A DNA stretch of 64,000 bases from positions 1 through 64,000 of the forward strand of contig NZ_FOUX01000004.1 of NCBI RefSeq assembly GCF_900114995.1, in the 5' to 3' direction. The translations under genes were made by a program, and so were the position numbers. The stretch's first letter is position 1. Each line of letters opens with the position of its first letter. The DNA comes from Chitinophaga sp. YR627 (GTDB taxonomy: Bacteria > Bacteroidota > Bacteroidia > Chitinophagales > Chitinophagaceae). Of the stretch, positions 55,048 to 64,000 are shown piece after piece. A model generated the notes under the pieces. That model did no database searches, had not been told where the DNA came from, and saw only the letters and a list, made by a program, of their open reading frames with translations.

Positions 55048-55144
55048 GTTCAGGAAGGAATTATTGTCTTTCTAACAGGCCAGGTTGCTGATCACCTAAT
55101 TTACGAATTATCCTTCGGATAGAGATTCAGTATCACCAATAAAA

Positions 55145-55190
55145 AAACGCCGCAAAAAAGGCTTATTTCATCCTCTTTTACGGCGCTTAA
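55145..55190 (-). terminator. fabI terminator
   Basis: On the minus strand CGCCGTAAAAGAGG pairs with CCTTTTTTGCGGCG (two mismatches) and continues TTTTTTT. Directly after the fabI stop. Confidence 0.8.
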
Positions 55191-55206
55191 TATGTTTATA
55201 CGACGA

Positions 55207-56019
55207 TTATTTTTCCATCTGCTCGATGATCGCAGCAGAAACACCGGTAAATGAGAAACCACCATCATGGAACAGGTTCTGCATAGTTACCATTCTGGTC
55301 ATATCAGAGAACATTACCACACAGTAATCAGCGCACTGTTGTGCGGTTGCATTACCCAGCGGGCTGATTTTCTCAGCATATTCCATGAAACCATCGAAAC
55401 CTTTCACACCACCACCTGCAGTAGTTTTGGTTGGAGACTGTGAAATGGTGTTTACACGTACTTTCTTCTTGATACCGTAGTGGTAACCGAAGCTACGTGC
55501 TACTGATTCCAGCATAGATTTAGCATCTGCCATTTCGCTGTAATCAGGGAATACTCTCTGTGCAGCGATGTAGCTCAATGCTACTACGGAAGCCCAGTCA
55601 TTCAATGCATCCAGCTGGTATGCAGTCTGCAGCACACGGTGCAGGGACATAGCGGAAATATCGAATGTTTTATGAGAGAAGTCATAATCCAGGTCGGTGT
55701 AAGATCTGCCCTTACGCATGTTGATACTCATACCCACAGAGTGCAGTACGAAATCAATTTTGCCGCCAAAATGCTCCATGGATTTAGTGAAAAGGTTTTT
55801 CAGATCATCCATATTGGTAACATCAGCGGGTATAACAGGAGCATTACACTGTTCAGCCAGTTTGTTGATCTCTCCCATGCGTAACGCTATAGGAGCATTG
55901 GTAAGCACTACTTCGGCGCCTTCTTCCACACAACGTAATGCTGTGCTCCAGGCCATAGACTTCTCGTCCAATGCACCAAATATGATACCTTTCTTTCCTT
56001 TTAATAAGTTATGAGCCAT
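55207..56019 (-). CDS. fabI: Enoyl-ACP reductase (NADH)
   Basis: 270 residues from ATG 56019 (MAHNLLKGKKGIIFG); three upstream codons are unlikely. Atypical SDR fold of FabI: FGALDEKSMAWSTA cofactor loop, LHSVGMS, and the catalytic Tyr-x6-Lys in DYSEMADAKSM. ISQSPTKTTAGGGV is the flexible substrate loop. Reduces trans-2-enoyl-ACP in the last step of each fatty-acid cycle. Own promoter and terminator. Confidence 0.95.
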   Translation of the reverse strand: MAHNLLKGKKGIIFGALDEKSMAWSTALRCVEEGAEVVLTNAPIALRMGEINKLAEQCNAPVIPADVTNMDDLKNLFTKSMEHFGGKIDFVLHSVGMSINMRKGRSYTDLDYDFSHKTFDISAMSLHRVLQTAYQLDALNDWASVVALSYIAAQRVFPDYSEMADAKSMLESVARSFGYHYGIKKKVRVNTISQSPTKTTAGGGVKGFDGFMEYAEKISPLGNATAQQCADYCVVMFSDMTRMVTMQNLFHDGGFSFTGVSAAIIEQMEK

Positions 56020-56041
56020 TGGGTTCAATAATTAATTTCGG

Positions 56042-56071
56042 CAAAAATAGCTGTTATAGTTGAAAAAAAAA
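56042..56071 (-). promoter_or_regulatory. fabI promoter
   Basis: Minus-strand TATTTTTG (56049-56042), matching TAnnTTTG. Nineteen nucleotides upstream lies a T-rich stretch instead of a clean TTG, so the -33 is weak. Confidence 0.5.
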
Positions 56072-56100
56072 GATTAATTGAAAAGCAGTCAGCTGATTAG

Positions 56101-57750
56101 CTATTTTACCAACTCCCTTGCATTCTCAAGTGCTGCGGCCGTTGGTTTCTCACCACTCAGCATCTGGGCGATCTTATTAATACGTTCTTCTCTTGTCAGC
56201 AGGCGTACGTTCGTTGTGATCTTACCGTCACGTGCGTCTTTAAACACAAAATAATGTGCATCGGCTTTACCTGCGATCTGTGGCTGGTGTGTGATACAGA
56301 TGATCTGATGACCACGGGCCATATCTTCCATGATAAAGCTGACCTGTCTGGCCGCCTCTCCGGAAATACCCGTATCGATCTCATCGAATATCAGCGTTGG
56401 TAATGCGACAGAGCGTGCTACCAGCGACTTGATACACAGCATCAACCTGCTCAACTCACCCCCGGACGCCACTTTCCTGATAGGCGCGAACTGTCCGCTC
56501 TTATTGGCGTCGAACAGGAATTCGATCGTATCCTGACCATATGGGTTCAGTGCTCCCTGTGTGATCGCTGCTTTCAGACGGGCATTCGGCATACCTACCT
56601 GTGCCAGCAGTGCATTGACCTTCTTTTCAAATGGTTCAGCTGCTTTCACACGTGCAGCCGTAATCGTTTCGGCCAGTTTTTGCAGGACGGCCTGGAGGGT
56701 GGCTAATTCAGCTTCCAGTCCGGCCAGTTTTTCGTCCAGGTTCAATACGCCTTCAACACTCTGGGTAAGCTTTTCCTGGATGACCAGCAATTCCGCCGTG
56801 TTTTGCACACCGTGTTTTTTCAACAGCTTATACCCTAAAGACACACGTTCGTTCACCTGTTCTATACGGGCGTTGTCAAACTGTACCTGGTCATTCATAT
56901 GACCTATTTCTGAGGAAATGTCCTGGAGGTCTACATAAACAGACTGTAATCGCTGGGCAACCGCAGGCGCATCCTTATGATAGGATGCCAGGGCCTGTAC
57001 GGAAGACTGGATTTGCTTCAGCTGTTGTAAAATAGGCTGTTCGTCTTCATTCAGCTGGAAATAAACCCGGCTGAGCGTATTACGGATTTCCTCTGCATGG
57101 CTCAACACCTTCAGTTCTGCATCCAGATCTTCGATCTCATTGGGTGCAAAGGAAGCGTCGCTCAGTTCATCCAGCAGGAATTTGTTGTAATCGAGTTCTT
57201 TGTTGGCATTGTCGCGCTGGTCCTGCAACTGCTTCAGCTGGCGTTGTATCTGCGCATAGCGCTGGTACTGCTGCTGATATTGCTGCATGACTGCCGGCTG
57301 ATTCACCAGGGCATCCATGACCTCCCGCTGAAAATCGGACTTTTCCAGTTCCAGGGTGTCAAACTGCTGATGCAGGTCCACCAGGTACTGGCTTAGTTCC
57401 GTCAGTTGGCCCAGATTGACAGGCGTATCATTGACAAAAGCACGGGACTTGCCGGCCGCGCTGATCTCCCTGCGGATGATCAGCTGGTCTTCCATATCAA
57501 GCTCGTGCTCCTGGAAAAAAGCAGCCACCTGGGATTTCTTGACTTTGAAAACACCTTCAATCACACACTTTGATCCCTTATCCAGTAGCATTCCCGGATC
57601 AGCCCTCTCTCCCAGTATTAATGACAATGCCCCCAGTACGATAGATTTACCGGCGCCTGTTTCCCCTGTAATAACATTCAGGTTGCCGGAGAAATCTACT
57701 TCCAGGTGATCAATGATCGCGTAGTTCTTGATAGTTAATTTCTGTAGCAT
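56101..57750 (-). CDS. recN: DNA repair protein RecN
   Basis: 549 residues. SMC-like ATPase: Walker A TGETGAGKS (about 28-36), two long coiled-coil arms (roughly 155-370), signature VASGGELSRLMLCIKSL and Walker B LPTLIFDEIDTGISG, then CITHQPQIAGKAD. Acts in double-strand break repair. No CTAA-N5-TTAG site lies in its upstream 88 nt, so it is probably not under the S24 regulator. Confidence 0.96.
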   Translation of the reverse strand: MLQKLTIKNYAIIDHLEVDFSGNLNVITGETGAGKSIVLGALSLILGERADPGMLLDKGSKCVIEGVFKVKKSQVAAFFQEHELDMEDQLIIRREISAAGKSRAFVNDTPVNLGQLTELSQYLVDLHQQFDTLELEKSDFQREVMDALVNQPAVMQQYQQQYQRYAQIQRQLKQLQDQRDNANKELDYNKFLLDELSDASFAPNEIEDLDAELKVLSHAEEIRNTLSRVYFQLNEDEQPILQQLKQIQSSVQALASYHKDAPAVAQRLQSVYVDLQDISSEIGHMNDQVQFDNARIEQVNERVSLGYKLLKKHGVQNTAELLVIQEKLTQSVEGVLNLDEKLAGLEAELATLQAVLQKLAETITAARVKAAEPFEKKVNALLAQVGMPNARLKAAITQGALNPYGQDTIEFLFDANKSGQFAPIRKVASGGELSRLMLCIKSLVARSVALPTLIFDEIDTGISGEAARQVSFIMEDMARGHQIICITHQPQIAGKADAHYFVFKDARDGKITTNVRLLTREERINKIAQMLSGEKPTAAALENARELVK

Positions 57751-57838
57751 AAGGAGTATTGGAAATACGAATATATCGCATTGGATTATTCCGCAAATTA
57801 ATACTTGTACTACGAAGTGTATCTGCGTAGTGACGGCC

Positions 57839-59326
57839 TCAACCGCCGGTCAATCGTTGTATCCCGGCTTTGGCCCTTTGATCGAGTGAGTTTTTATAGT
57901 CGTGCCCTTTCATGTCCAGACAGGCCTGGTAACATTGCCGCGCCTTGTTCCTGTCATTGCGCTTTTCATAAATATATCCCATTTGCAGGGAAGCCCTGGC
58001 GGCAAAATGTTCCGTTCTGTTGGCGCCTGCCTTCACCGTCGCCTCGTACATCGTGATCGCATTATCGTCCTGTCCCATTTCATCGTAGATACGGCCCAGA
58101 CGGTAAGCATATTCCAGCTTTTCTTCCATCACCGGAAAATCGGCCGCTTTTTTCGTCTGTAACAGTTTCAACGCTTCCGGGAAGAACCCGCCATCACTCA
58201 GTAAACGGGCTTTGAGTAAAAGCTGATTAGGCCATCTCCCACTCTTTGCGTCTTTTAACGCCTGTTTATCAGCATCAGTCTCAGTATTACCCCTCGTCAG
58301 GATCAGGTTGCGGTATTTATTGGCCGCATCCATATTCCCTCTTAAATAATAATACCAGCTCAGACGCTGTAATCCTTCTTTAAGGTAGAATTTCCCTTTG
58401 AACCGGTCAATGAATTTTTGCAGATAGACATTCGCATCGTCATCCTGCCGGCACAGTTTCAGTTGGCCCAGTACATAATATACATAGGGGATCTCTTCAT
58501 ACTGCGCATTATCATTCCTTTCTGTCAATACCTTGATACCCAGTGACGCCTTCTGATTGTTCATGGCAATATTTGCCACCATCAGGGCGAAAAGGTAGTT
58601 ATTTTTTGTATCCAGCTGGTGTTTCTGGAGAAATGTCCAGACATCTTCCGGTTTGTTTTCCACAAACAGCTTCAGGTAACAATAATAATAACAGGCCTCT
58701 TCCCTGAACAGGCGGGCTACTTCCGTATTACTGTCGATCACCTGCTGCACCATCTGCATACCGTCTCTGATCGTACCTTTCATACCCAGGGTATTGGAAA
58801 GCCAGCGATATCCTTCGGGAATGGTCCCGAATACGGTCTGCATAGAACCCAGCAACATATTATTAGGTAAAAACTGCGGAAACTTCTTCTGGTTCTCTTT
58901 CAATAACTGATAGGCTTTCCTGATTTCCCATACTGCGTCCCAGCGCTCGTTGAATTTCAGTCTCACCATTCCCCACTGGAAACGGATGGCTGCCTGGGTA
59001 TAAAGATAATAAGGCGAATTAGTGGGCCCTTCTTCCATCAGGGCCACACGTTCAGCTTTTAATGATTTCTTCCGGGCATACTCCGCCGGATCTTCATTAA
59101 AGAAGAGGGTAAAAAAGTCGGCATAATTTTCCAGGAAATAAGGAAGGAGGTTATCGGGATTAGCTTTCTTTTCTTCTGCCAGCAGAGCTGATCCGGCATC
59201 GAGGCGCAATTGCATGATCGCATCGTAAGCCTGCTGACAACGGGTGTTAAAGTCATAGACCTTCTGACGCCCTGATACAGAAATAGTAATATTCAACAAT
59301 AACCCCAGCAGGAATAATATGCGCAT
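57839..59326 (-). CDS. Exported TPR-repeat protein
   Basis: 495 residues from ATG 59326 (MRILFLLGLLLNITISVSG, signal peptide). Helical throughout, with TPR-like units near the C-terminus (EYAYRLGRIYDEMGQDDNAI and ARASLQMGYIYEKRNDRNKA). N-terminal half is unlike any family I know. TATTTTTG occurs just three nucleotides before the ATG. Probably a periplasmic scaffold; function unknown. recN lies 88 nt downstream on the same strand. Confidence 0.78.
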   Translation of the reverse strand: MRILFLLGLLLNITISVSGRQKVYDFNTRCQQAYDAIMQLRLDAGSALLAEEKKANPDNLLPYFLENYADFFTLFFNEDPAEYARKKSLKAERVALMEEGPTNSPYYLYTQAAIRFQWGMVRLKFNERWDAVWEIRKAYQLLKENQKKFPQFLPNNMLLGSMQTVFGTIPEGYRWLSNTLGMKGTIRDGMQMVQQVIDSNTEVARLFREEACYYYCYLKLFVENKPEDVWTFLQKHQLDTKNNYLFALMVANIAMNNQKASLGIKVLTERNDNAQYEEIPYVYYVLGQLKLCRQDDDANVYLQKFIDRFKGKFYLKEGLQRLSWYYYLRGNMDAANKYRNLILTRGNTETDADKQALKDAKSGRWPNQLLLKARLLSDGGFFPEALKLLQTKKAADFPVMEEKLEYAYRLGRIYDEMGQDDNAITMYEATVKAGANRTEHFAARASLQMGYIYEKRNDRNKARQCYQACLDMKGHDYKNSLDQRAKAGIQRLTGG

Positions 59327-59408
59327 GGACAAAAATATATCTGATTAATAACTCCGGGCCTATCTACCAAATTCCAAACCAAATTTTCAATTTCTGCCTG
59401 CCGGAATG

Positions 59409-59447
59409 TAAAAGTCCCGGCATAGGAGCCGGGACTTTTACACTATT
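59409..59447. terminator. Bidirectional terminator
   Basis: GTAAAAGTCCCGGC pairs with GCCGGGACTTTTAC around a 6- to 8-nt loop. Terminates the zinc-ribbon/nif3 transcript on the minus strand. Confidence 0.9.
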
Positions 59448-59473
59448 AAAATAAGTTAGTTTACAAAGCGCTA

Positions 59474-60226
59474 TCAGATAGTCACTGTTGCATCCAGATC
59501 ATTATCAACCAGGATACGACCGCAATGTTCACACACGATGATCTTTTTACGCTGACGGATTTCCGCCTGACGTTGAGGAGGGATCGCGTTGAAGCAACCA
59601 CCACAGGAGTCACGGGAGATTGTTACTACAGCCAGACCGTTACGGTAGTTGGTACGGATCTTTTCATAAGCACCCAGCAGACGCGCTTCTACTTTCGTAC
59701 GCGCTTCATCGCTCTGTTTACGGAAAGCTTTCTCTTCTTTCTCAGTTTCACCGATGATCTTTTCCAGTTCACCTTTCTTGTGCTTCAGGTTAGATTCTTT
59801 ATCAGCGATCTGTTTCTTTGCACCTTCCAGCACACGGCTCTTATCCTTTACCTCTTCGTTCGCGTCTTTAATATGCTTCTCTGCCAGTTTGATCTCCAGA
59901 GACTGCATTTCGATCTCTTTTGTGATGGCTTCGAACTCACGATTATTCTTAACGTTATCCTGCTGCTTCTCGTACTTCTTCATCAGGGCCTCTGAGTCCT
60001 TGATTGCCGTCTTCTTATTGGCAATAAAGTCCTGGATACCACGGATTTCATCCTCTACGTGAGCCAGACGGGTGTTCAGACCCTCTATCTCATCTTCAAG
60101 ATCCTTTACTTCCATCGGCAACTCTCCCTTCAACACCTGGATTTCATCCAGTCTGGAGTCCATCTTCTGTAGCCTAAGCACAGACGCCAATTTTTCTTCT
60201 ACGGAGTATTCTTTTACAGTAGCCAT
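59474..60226 (-). CDS. Coiled-coil protein with C4 zinc ribbon
   Basis: 250 residues. Residues about 30-180 are an antiparallel coiled coil (LEDEIEGLNTRLAHVEDEI and KHIKDANEEVKDKSRVLEG); the C-terminus has SCGGCFNAIPP and VCEHCGRILVD, the four-Cys zinc ribbon of DUF164/zf-RING_7 proteins. Possibly binds nucleic acid or acts as a chaperone-like factor; family function undefined. Nine nucleotides after the Nif3 gene and surely co-transcribed, a pairing that is very common in bacteria. Confidence 0.92.
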   Translation of the reverse strand: MATVKEYSVEEKLASVLRLQKMDSRLDEIQVLKGELPMEVKDLEDEIEGLNTRLAHVEDEIRGIQDFIANKKTAIKDSEALMKKYEKQQDNVKNNREFEAITKEIEMQSLEIKLAEKHIKDANEEVKDKSRVLEGAKKQIADKESNLKHKKGELEKIIGETEKEEKAFRKQSDEARTKVEARLLGAYEKIRTNYRNGLAVVTISRDSCGGCFNAIPPQRQAEIRQRKKIIVCEHCGRILVDNDLDATVTI

Positions 60227-60234
60227 GTATGTTT

Positions 60235-61329
60235 TTATAAGTAATTTACCGGATTTGTACGAATTGTAGATTTAAGAGGCGCAAAATTAGGGAATTTTTC
60301 AGTCAATATATGATAAAATAATTCAACCGTAAACTGCTCACTCTCGAAATGTCCCACATCCGCTATAACAATTTGATTTTCAGCATCAAAAAACTCGTGA
60401 TATTTGAAATCAGCAGAAATATAGGCGTCCGCCCCTGCTGAAATAGCCCTTTTTAACAGGAAACTACCCGCACCTCCGCACAATGCCACTTTCTTTACCG
60501 GACGGCCTCTCAGGGGCGTATATCTCACACAACCTGTATCGAACTGCTGCTTTACCCAGCGCAGGAAAGCTTCTTCCTCCATGGGCGCTTTCAGCTCTCC
60601 GATCAGTCCCGAACCCACTTCCGCATACGCATTCTCCAGCTTCACAATATCATAAGCCACCTCTTCATATGGATGACTCCCCAGCAGAGCTTTCACCACC
60701 GCATTCTCCAAATATACGGGAAAAATCACCTCCACCTTTGTTTCCGGCTCCATATGACGCTGCCCGATCTCGCCTACATACGGATTTGTACCCGCTCCTG
60801 CTTTAAAAGTGCCGGTCCCTTCCATATTATAACTGCATTCATCATAAGCGCCAATATGTCCGGCTCCGGCAGCAAAAAGGGCAGCTCTTACCTTTTCCGC
60901 AGCTGCCTGGGGCACAAAGGTGTACAGCTTCCGCAGCAGCTCCCGCTTAGGGGACAGCACACTGCATTGCTGTAAGTCCAATCGCTGTGCCATCATATTG
61001 CAAACACCGTTCCGTACATTATCCAGGTTGGTGTGGGCTGCATAAATGGCAATATCGTTCTTGATAGCCTTGATAGCCACCCGCTCTACATAATTGTTCC
61101 CATTGATCTTTTTCAGTCCGCCGAATACGATCGGATGATGCGCCACCACGAGGTTACATTTCTTTTCGATAGCTTCGTCGATAACCGCTTCCGTAGTATC
61201 CAGCGTGAGTAATACGCCTGTCACTTCCCAGTCAGCATTGCCAAACAGTAATCCCGCATTGTCGTAGCTTTCCTGGTATTGTAATGGTGCAAATGCCGCT
61301 ATGGCATTGGTAATATCCCTGATCTTCAT
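60235..61329 (-). CDS. Nif3-like dinuclear metal-centre protein
   Basis: 364 residues. Metal ligands in VAHHPIVFGG, AAHTNLDN and the C-terminal IADVGHFESEQ. The middle insertion (about 130-240, GAGHIGAYDECSYNMEGTGT) is the PII/CutA-like domain of YqfO-type members. Annotated as GTP cyclohydrolase I type 2 in databases, but the physiological role is unsettled. Divergent from the M32 peptidase, with 44 nt between starts. Confidence 0.95.
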   Translation of the reverse strand: MKIRDITNAIAAFAPLQYQESYDNAGLLFGNADWEVTGVLLTLDTTEAVIDEAIEKKCNLVVAHHPIVFGGLKKINGNNYVERVAIKAIKNDIAIYAAHTNLDNVRNGVCNMMAQRLDLQQCSVLSPKRELLRKLYTFVPQAAAEKVRAALFAAGAGHIGAYDECSYNMEGTGTFKAGAGTNPYVGEIGQRHMEPETKVEVIFPVYLENAVVKALLGSHPYEEVAYDIVKLENAYAEVGSGLIGELKAPMEEEAFLRWVKQQFDTGCVRYTPLRGRPVKKVALCGGAGSFLLKRAISAGADAYISADFKYHEFFDAENQIVIADVGHFESEQFTVELFYHILTEKFPNFAPLKSTIRTNPVNYL

Positions 61330-61350
61330 AATTGAGCGGTAATTTACCCC

Positions 61351-61358
61351 TACTTTTG
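61351..61358 (+). promoter_or_regulatory. -7 box of the M32 carboxypeptidase gene
   Basis: TACTTTTG, exact TAnnTTTG, 15 nt before the ATG at 61374. A TTG at 61332-61334 gives a short 16-nt spacer and lies next to the divergent Nif3 start. Confidence 0.55.
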
Positions 61359-61373
61359 CACAAAATCAACAGC

Positions 61374-62891
61374 ATGGCACAGACTACCTCTTCTGCAGCA
61401 AAACGATACGAAACCTACAAGGGAAAGATGCAGCAGATCGCTGACATCCGGAATGCGATCGCCGTACTCAGCTGGGACCAGGAAACCTATCTCCCGGAGA
61501 AAGGGGCTGCGTTCCGCGGACAACAGATGACAACGCTCAGCACCATCGCGCATGAGCTCTTTACATCTGCTGACCTGGGAACACTGCTGGAATCGCTGGA
61601 CAATGACAGACAAACCCTGGATACTGTCGCTGCCAAAAACATTACCCTCTCTCTGGAGGACTATCGTAAAAACGCAAAATATCCGGCCAGCTTCGTGGCG
61701 GAATTATCAAAAACCACCAACGAATGCTATCACGCATGGATCAATGCCAGAAAAGAAGGCAACTATGCCGTATTCGAACCGGTACTGGCGAAAATGGTGG
61801 ATCTGAAAAGACAGGAAGCCGATATACTGGGTTATGAAGGTCATCCTTACAACGCCCTCCTGAACGAATATGAAAAAGGCGCCAACACCACCATGCTGGA
61901 TACCATCTTCCATGATGTGAAAACAGCCCTGACGCCCCTGCTGCGTAATATTGAACAAAAACCACAGGTACAAAAAGACTTCCTGTATCTTAAATATGAA
62001 CGCAACCGCCAGTGGGAATTCGGCATTCAGCTGCTGAAAGCCATGGGATATGACATGAATGCCGGCCGCCAGGATATATCAGAACACCCTTTCACGACCA
62101 GCTTTAATCCGCAGGATGTAAGGGTCACCACCCGCATCGATGAGAACGATTTTGGGAACATGACCTGGAGCTGTATTCATGAAGGTGGTCACGCATTATA
62201 CGAACAGGGACTGGACCCGGAAGCCTACGGACTTCCATCCGGCGAAGCAACCAGCCTGGGTATCCATGAATCACAATCAAGATTATGGGAGAATAATGTA
62301 GGTCGTAGCATCGCCTTCTGGGAACATCATTATCCACAGTTACAGCAGGTATTCCCGGATAACCTGGGTAAAGTGAGTCTGAGAGACTTTTACAAAGCCA
62401 TCAACCTGGTACAGCCTTCGCTGATCCGCACGGAAGCAGACGAACTGACCTATCATTTTCATGTAATGGTGAGATATGAAATTGAGAAGGGATTACTGGA
62501 CGGGACTTATAAAACATCCGAACTCCGGGAGGTCTGGAATAACTATTATAAAGAATTCCTGCATGTAACAGTACCCAATGACACGCAGGGCGTATTACAG
62601 GATATACACTGGTCTCATGGCAGCTTCGGTTATTTCCCCACCTACTCCCTGGGTAGCTTCTATGCGGCACAGTTCTTTGCCGCCGCACAGGAGCAGTTAC
62701 CTGACCTGAGCGGACAGATTGCCAAAGGAGAATACAGCGAATTGCTGACATGGTTACGCCAACAGGTACACCGCCACGGCCGTAGCTTTACCTCCAATGA
62801 ACTATGTGAGAAAATAACCGGACAACCACTGAACTTCAAATATTTTCTGGACTATGCGACGCAGAAATTCGGAGATATCTACGGACTATAA
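61374..62891 (+). CDS. M32 (Taq) metallocarboxypeptidase
   Basis: 505 residues from ATG 61374 (MAQTTSSAAKRYETYKG); the frame is open from 61332 but crosses the promoter. Zinc site SCIHEGGHALYEQGL (HExxH type) with the downstream Glu in GIHESQSRLWEN. DPRxT-like and substrate motifs of M32 are present (HPFTTSF, GSFGYFPTYSLGSFYAAQ). Cytoplasmic enzyme removing C-terminal residues except Pro. Its stop overlaps that of the next gene by six nucleotides. Confidence 0.95.
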   Translation: MAQTTSSAAKRYETYKGKMQQIADIRNAIAVLSWDQETYLPEKGAAFRGQQMTTLSTIAHELFTSADLGTLLESLDNDRQTLDTVAAKNITLSLEDYRKNAKYPASFVAELSKTTNECYHAWINARKEGNYAVFEPVLAKMVDLKRQEADILGYEGHPYNALLNEYEKGANTTMLDTIFHDVKTALTPLLRNIEQKPQVQKDFLYLKYERNRQWEFGIQLLKAMGYDMNAGRQDISEHPFTTSFNPQDVRVTTRIDENDFGNMTWSCIHEGGHALYEQGLDPEAYGLPSGEATSLGIHESQSRLWENNVGRSIAFWEHHYPQLQQVFPDNLGKVSLRDFYKAINLVQPSLIRTEADELTYHFHVMVRYEIEKGLLDGTYKTSELREVWNNYYKEFLHVTVPNDTQGVLQDIHWSHGSFGYFPTYSLGSFYAAQFFAAAQEQLPDLSGQIAKGEYSELLTWLRQQVHRHGRSFTSNELCEKITGQPLNFKYFLDYATQKFGDIYGL

Positions 62892-63554
62892 CTTCTCGTA
62901 GACACCCTGTTTGCGCCACACTTCCCTGCCGTCTTTATACAAAATGAAAGTAGGCAGGGAAGTCGCTTTTATAGACTGCATCACTTCCTGGTCACGGCCA
63001 CCATCCACTTTCAGCAGACGTACTGTTTTGTGTTCAGACAGATACGATTCCAGCACAGGAGCCATCTTACGGCAGGGAGGACACCATTCTGCCCCTACAT
63101 CCACCAGTACCTCTCCTTTGGCAATGTCTGAACGGAATGCATCCACCGCCATCTGTTTTACTTCAGTCGCACCCTCTACCGGCTGACCTGCCTGTTTCCA
63201 GGCATTAATACCGCCTTCCAGCTCTATTACCTTTTTAAACCCATTGTCACGCATCCAGCTGGCAGCTTTTGCACTACGACCCCCACTCAGACAATAGATG
63301 TAAACAGTCTGGTCCTTGTCCAGGTACTTCACCCTGTCCGTAAACTCCTCCTTCTTTGTATAATCCGCCTGCAAAGCGTTGGACAGGTGTCCTGTATTGT
63401 ACTCACCGGCAGTACGTACATCAAAAATCTGTACATGCCCATTTTGGATGGAGTCTTTAAAAACTGTTGCATTTACCTGCTGCGCTTTCACACTGTTTGA
63501 AATGGAAAACAGTAAGCTTCCGAACACTAGGTATATATAATACTTATAAATCAT
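62886..63554 (-). CDS. Exported rhodanese-thioredoxin fusion
   Basis: 222 residues. Signal peptide (to about 24), then a rhodanese domain (about 30-125) with active-site Cys in YCLSGGRSAK, then a thioredoxin domain (about 135-222) with AEWCPPCRK and the cis-Pro in TSLPTFIL. Suggests a periplasmic enzyme that couples sulfane-sulfur transfer with thiol-disulfide exchange. Single gene. The domain combination is the interesting part. Confidence 0.88.
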   Translation of the reverse strand: MIYKYYIYLVFGSLLFSISNSVKAQQVNATVFKDSIQNGHVQIFDVRTAGEYNTGHLSNALQADYTKKEEFTDRVKYLDKDQTVYIYCLSGGRSAKAASWMRDNGFKKVIELEGGINAWKQAGQPVEGATEVKQMAVDAFRSDIAKGEVLVDVGAEWCPPCRKMAPVLESYLSEHKTVRLLKVDGGRDQEVMQSIKATSLPTFILYKDGREVWRKQGVYEKL

Positions 63555-63773
63555 ACTTTTGTTTTATATTGTTGAGCTTTTATTTTCGTAAGTCTTTCAT
63601 TTTCAGCACAAGCTGGAATAAATTTTGTGATATGCAGGGACAGCCCCCCGACCATTTGTGCAAAGACTTCGTTTGAGCTACGGACAACCAATATTAATAC
63701 ATAATTATTTTTTTATACTTTTTCCTTTTTTTCAACCTGAGCCTGGTCGTCATGGCCTGGCCATATCCGGAAA

Positions 63774-64000
63774 ATGAGACACCATTACCTAAGCCAATTT
63801 ATGCGCTTCCTCCATGCCACAGCATACCTGGTTGTGCTTCTCCTGCTATGCGGAGCTAAGACACAGGCACAAAATACCGTAGCTTTTACTGCCGACAACT
63901 GGAGTGGTTGCGGCGCTGCCTTCGTTCAGTTTGTGAATCAGTCTACACCCGTCGGTACCGCGTCATGGGACTTCGGAGACGGGGGAGCAAGATCGACATT
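63774..64000 (+). CDS. PKD-domain secreted protein, partial (cut by window edge)
   Basis: The first 75 codons visible from ATG 63774 (an alternative ATG is at 63801). Signal peptide including TAYLVVLLLLCGAKTQAQ, then the start of a PKD domain: TVAFTADNWSGCGAAFVQF and SWDFGDGG, the latter the PKD hallmark. Bacteroidota PKD proteins are often very large, with C-terminal type IX secretion or gliding-related domains; whether this one is cannot be seen. Confidence 0.75.
   Translation, partial: MRHHYLSQFMRFLHATAYLVVLLLLCGAKTQAQNTVAFTADNWSGCGAAFVQFVNQSTPVGTASWDFGDGGARST

Noticed and set aside
59525..59995. 156-codon plus-strand ORF opposite the zinc-ribbon gene
   Set aside because: Leu/Phe-rich reverse complement of a Lys/Glu-rich coiled coil, a common artefact.

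Overview
The window looks like a chromosomal segment of a Bacteroidota bacterium close to Chitinophaga. The signs are two SusC/SusD outer-membrane pairs, a flexirubin-type DarA/DarB locus, TAnnTTTG promoter boxes, almost no Shine-Dalgarno sequences, and many Bacteroidota-typical families (head GIN domain, DUF2795, DUF3467, PorP-like barrels). The genus is an inference from gene content; no rRNA or tRNA gene was recognised.

Layout. 1-437: edge of a transposase gene and a long palindrome with a second copy at 54952-55047. 438-2171: M14 peptidase. 2274-11034 (minus): nine-gene dialkylresorcinol/flexirubin block (DarA, DarB, small protein, BtrH-like protein, ABC ATPase, ABC permease, ACP, ketosynthase, degenerate ketosynthase). 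11344-15964: methyltransferase, GIN-domain lipoprotein, guaA, periplasmic-binding lipoprotein. 16115-26866: the ligase-associated DNA repair set (MBL-fold exonuclease, ATP-dependent ligase, DEXH helicase, PdeM phosphoesterase) plus a histone-deacetylase-family gene. This set is split by about 4 kb holding an Lrp/AsnC regulator, an S66 carboxypeptidase, two secreted unknowns and a higBA toxin-antitoxin pair in which both genes are frameshifted. 27036-33516: a LexA-like S24 regulator, two membrane proteins and a dinB-dnaE operon; matching CTAA-N5-TTAG sites lie in pairs before the regulator and before dinB. 33582-36426: aspartate kinase, Ldh-family oxidoreductase, DUF3467. 36521-46417: two SusD/SusC pairs and a small ORF. 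46586-49871: an HhH/beta-barrel protein, a relic of a second copy of its N-terminus, and a second barrel protein. 50022-64000: housekeeping genes (deoxynucleoside kinase, trpS, gatC, two orphan ABC ATPases, cobalamin adenosyltransferase, fabI, recN, zinc-ribbon protein, Nif3, M32 carboxypeptidase), a rhodanese-thioredoxin fusion and the start of a PKD-domain protein.

How the genes fit together. Three themes stand out. The Dar block carries acyl-chain synthesis, resorcinol ring formation and an ABC exporter, but none of the aryl-polyene genes of a complete flexirubin cluster. Two DNA-repair modules lie 10 kb apart: the ligase-associated set, and the translesion pair with its apparent SOS-like regulator. 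The SusCD pairs have no enzymes beside them, so their substrate cannot be read from context. The observations I find most novel are the CTAA-N5-TTAG operator system and the palindromic element, whose two copies have a nearly identical 48-nt core but different, still self-pairing outer stems.
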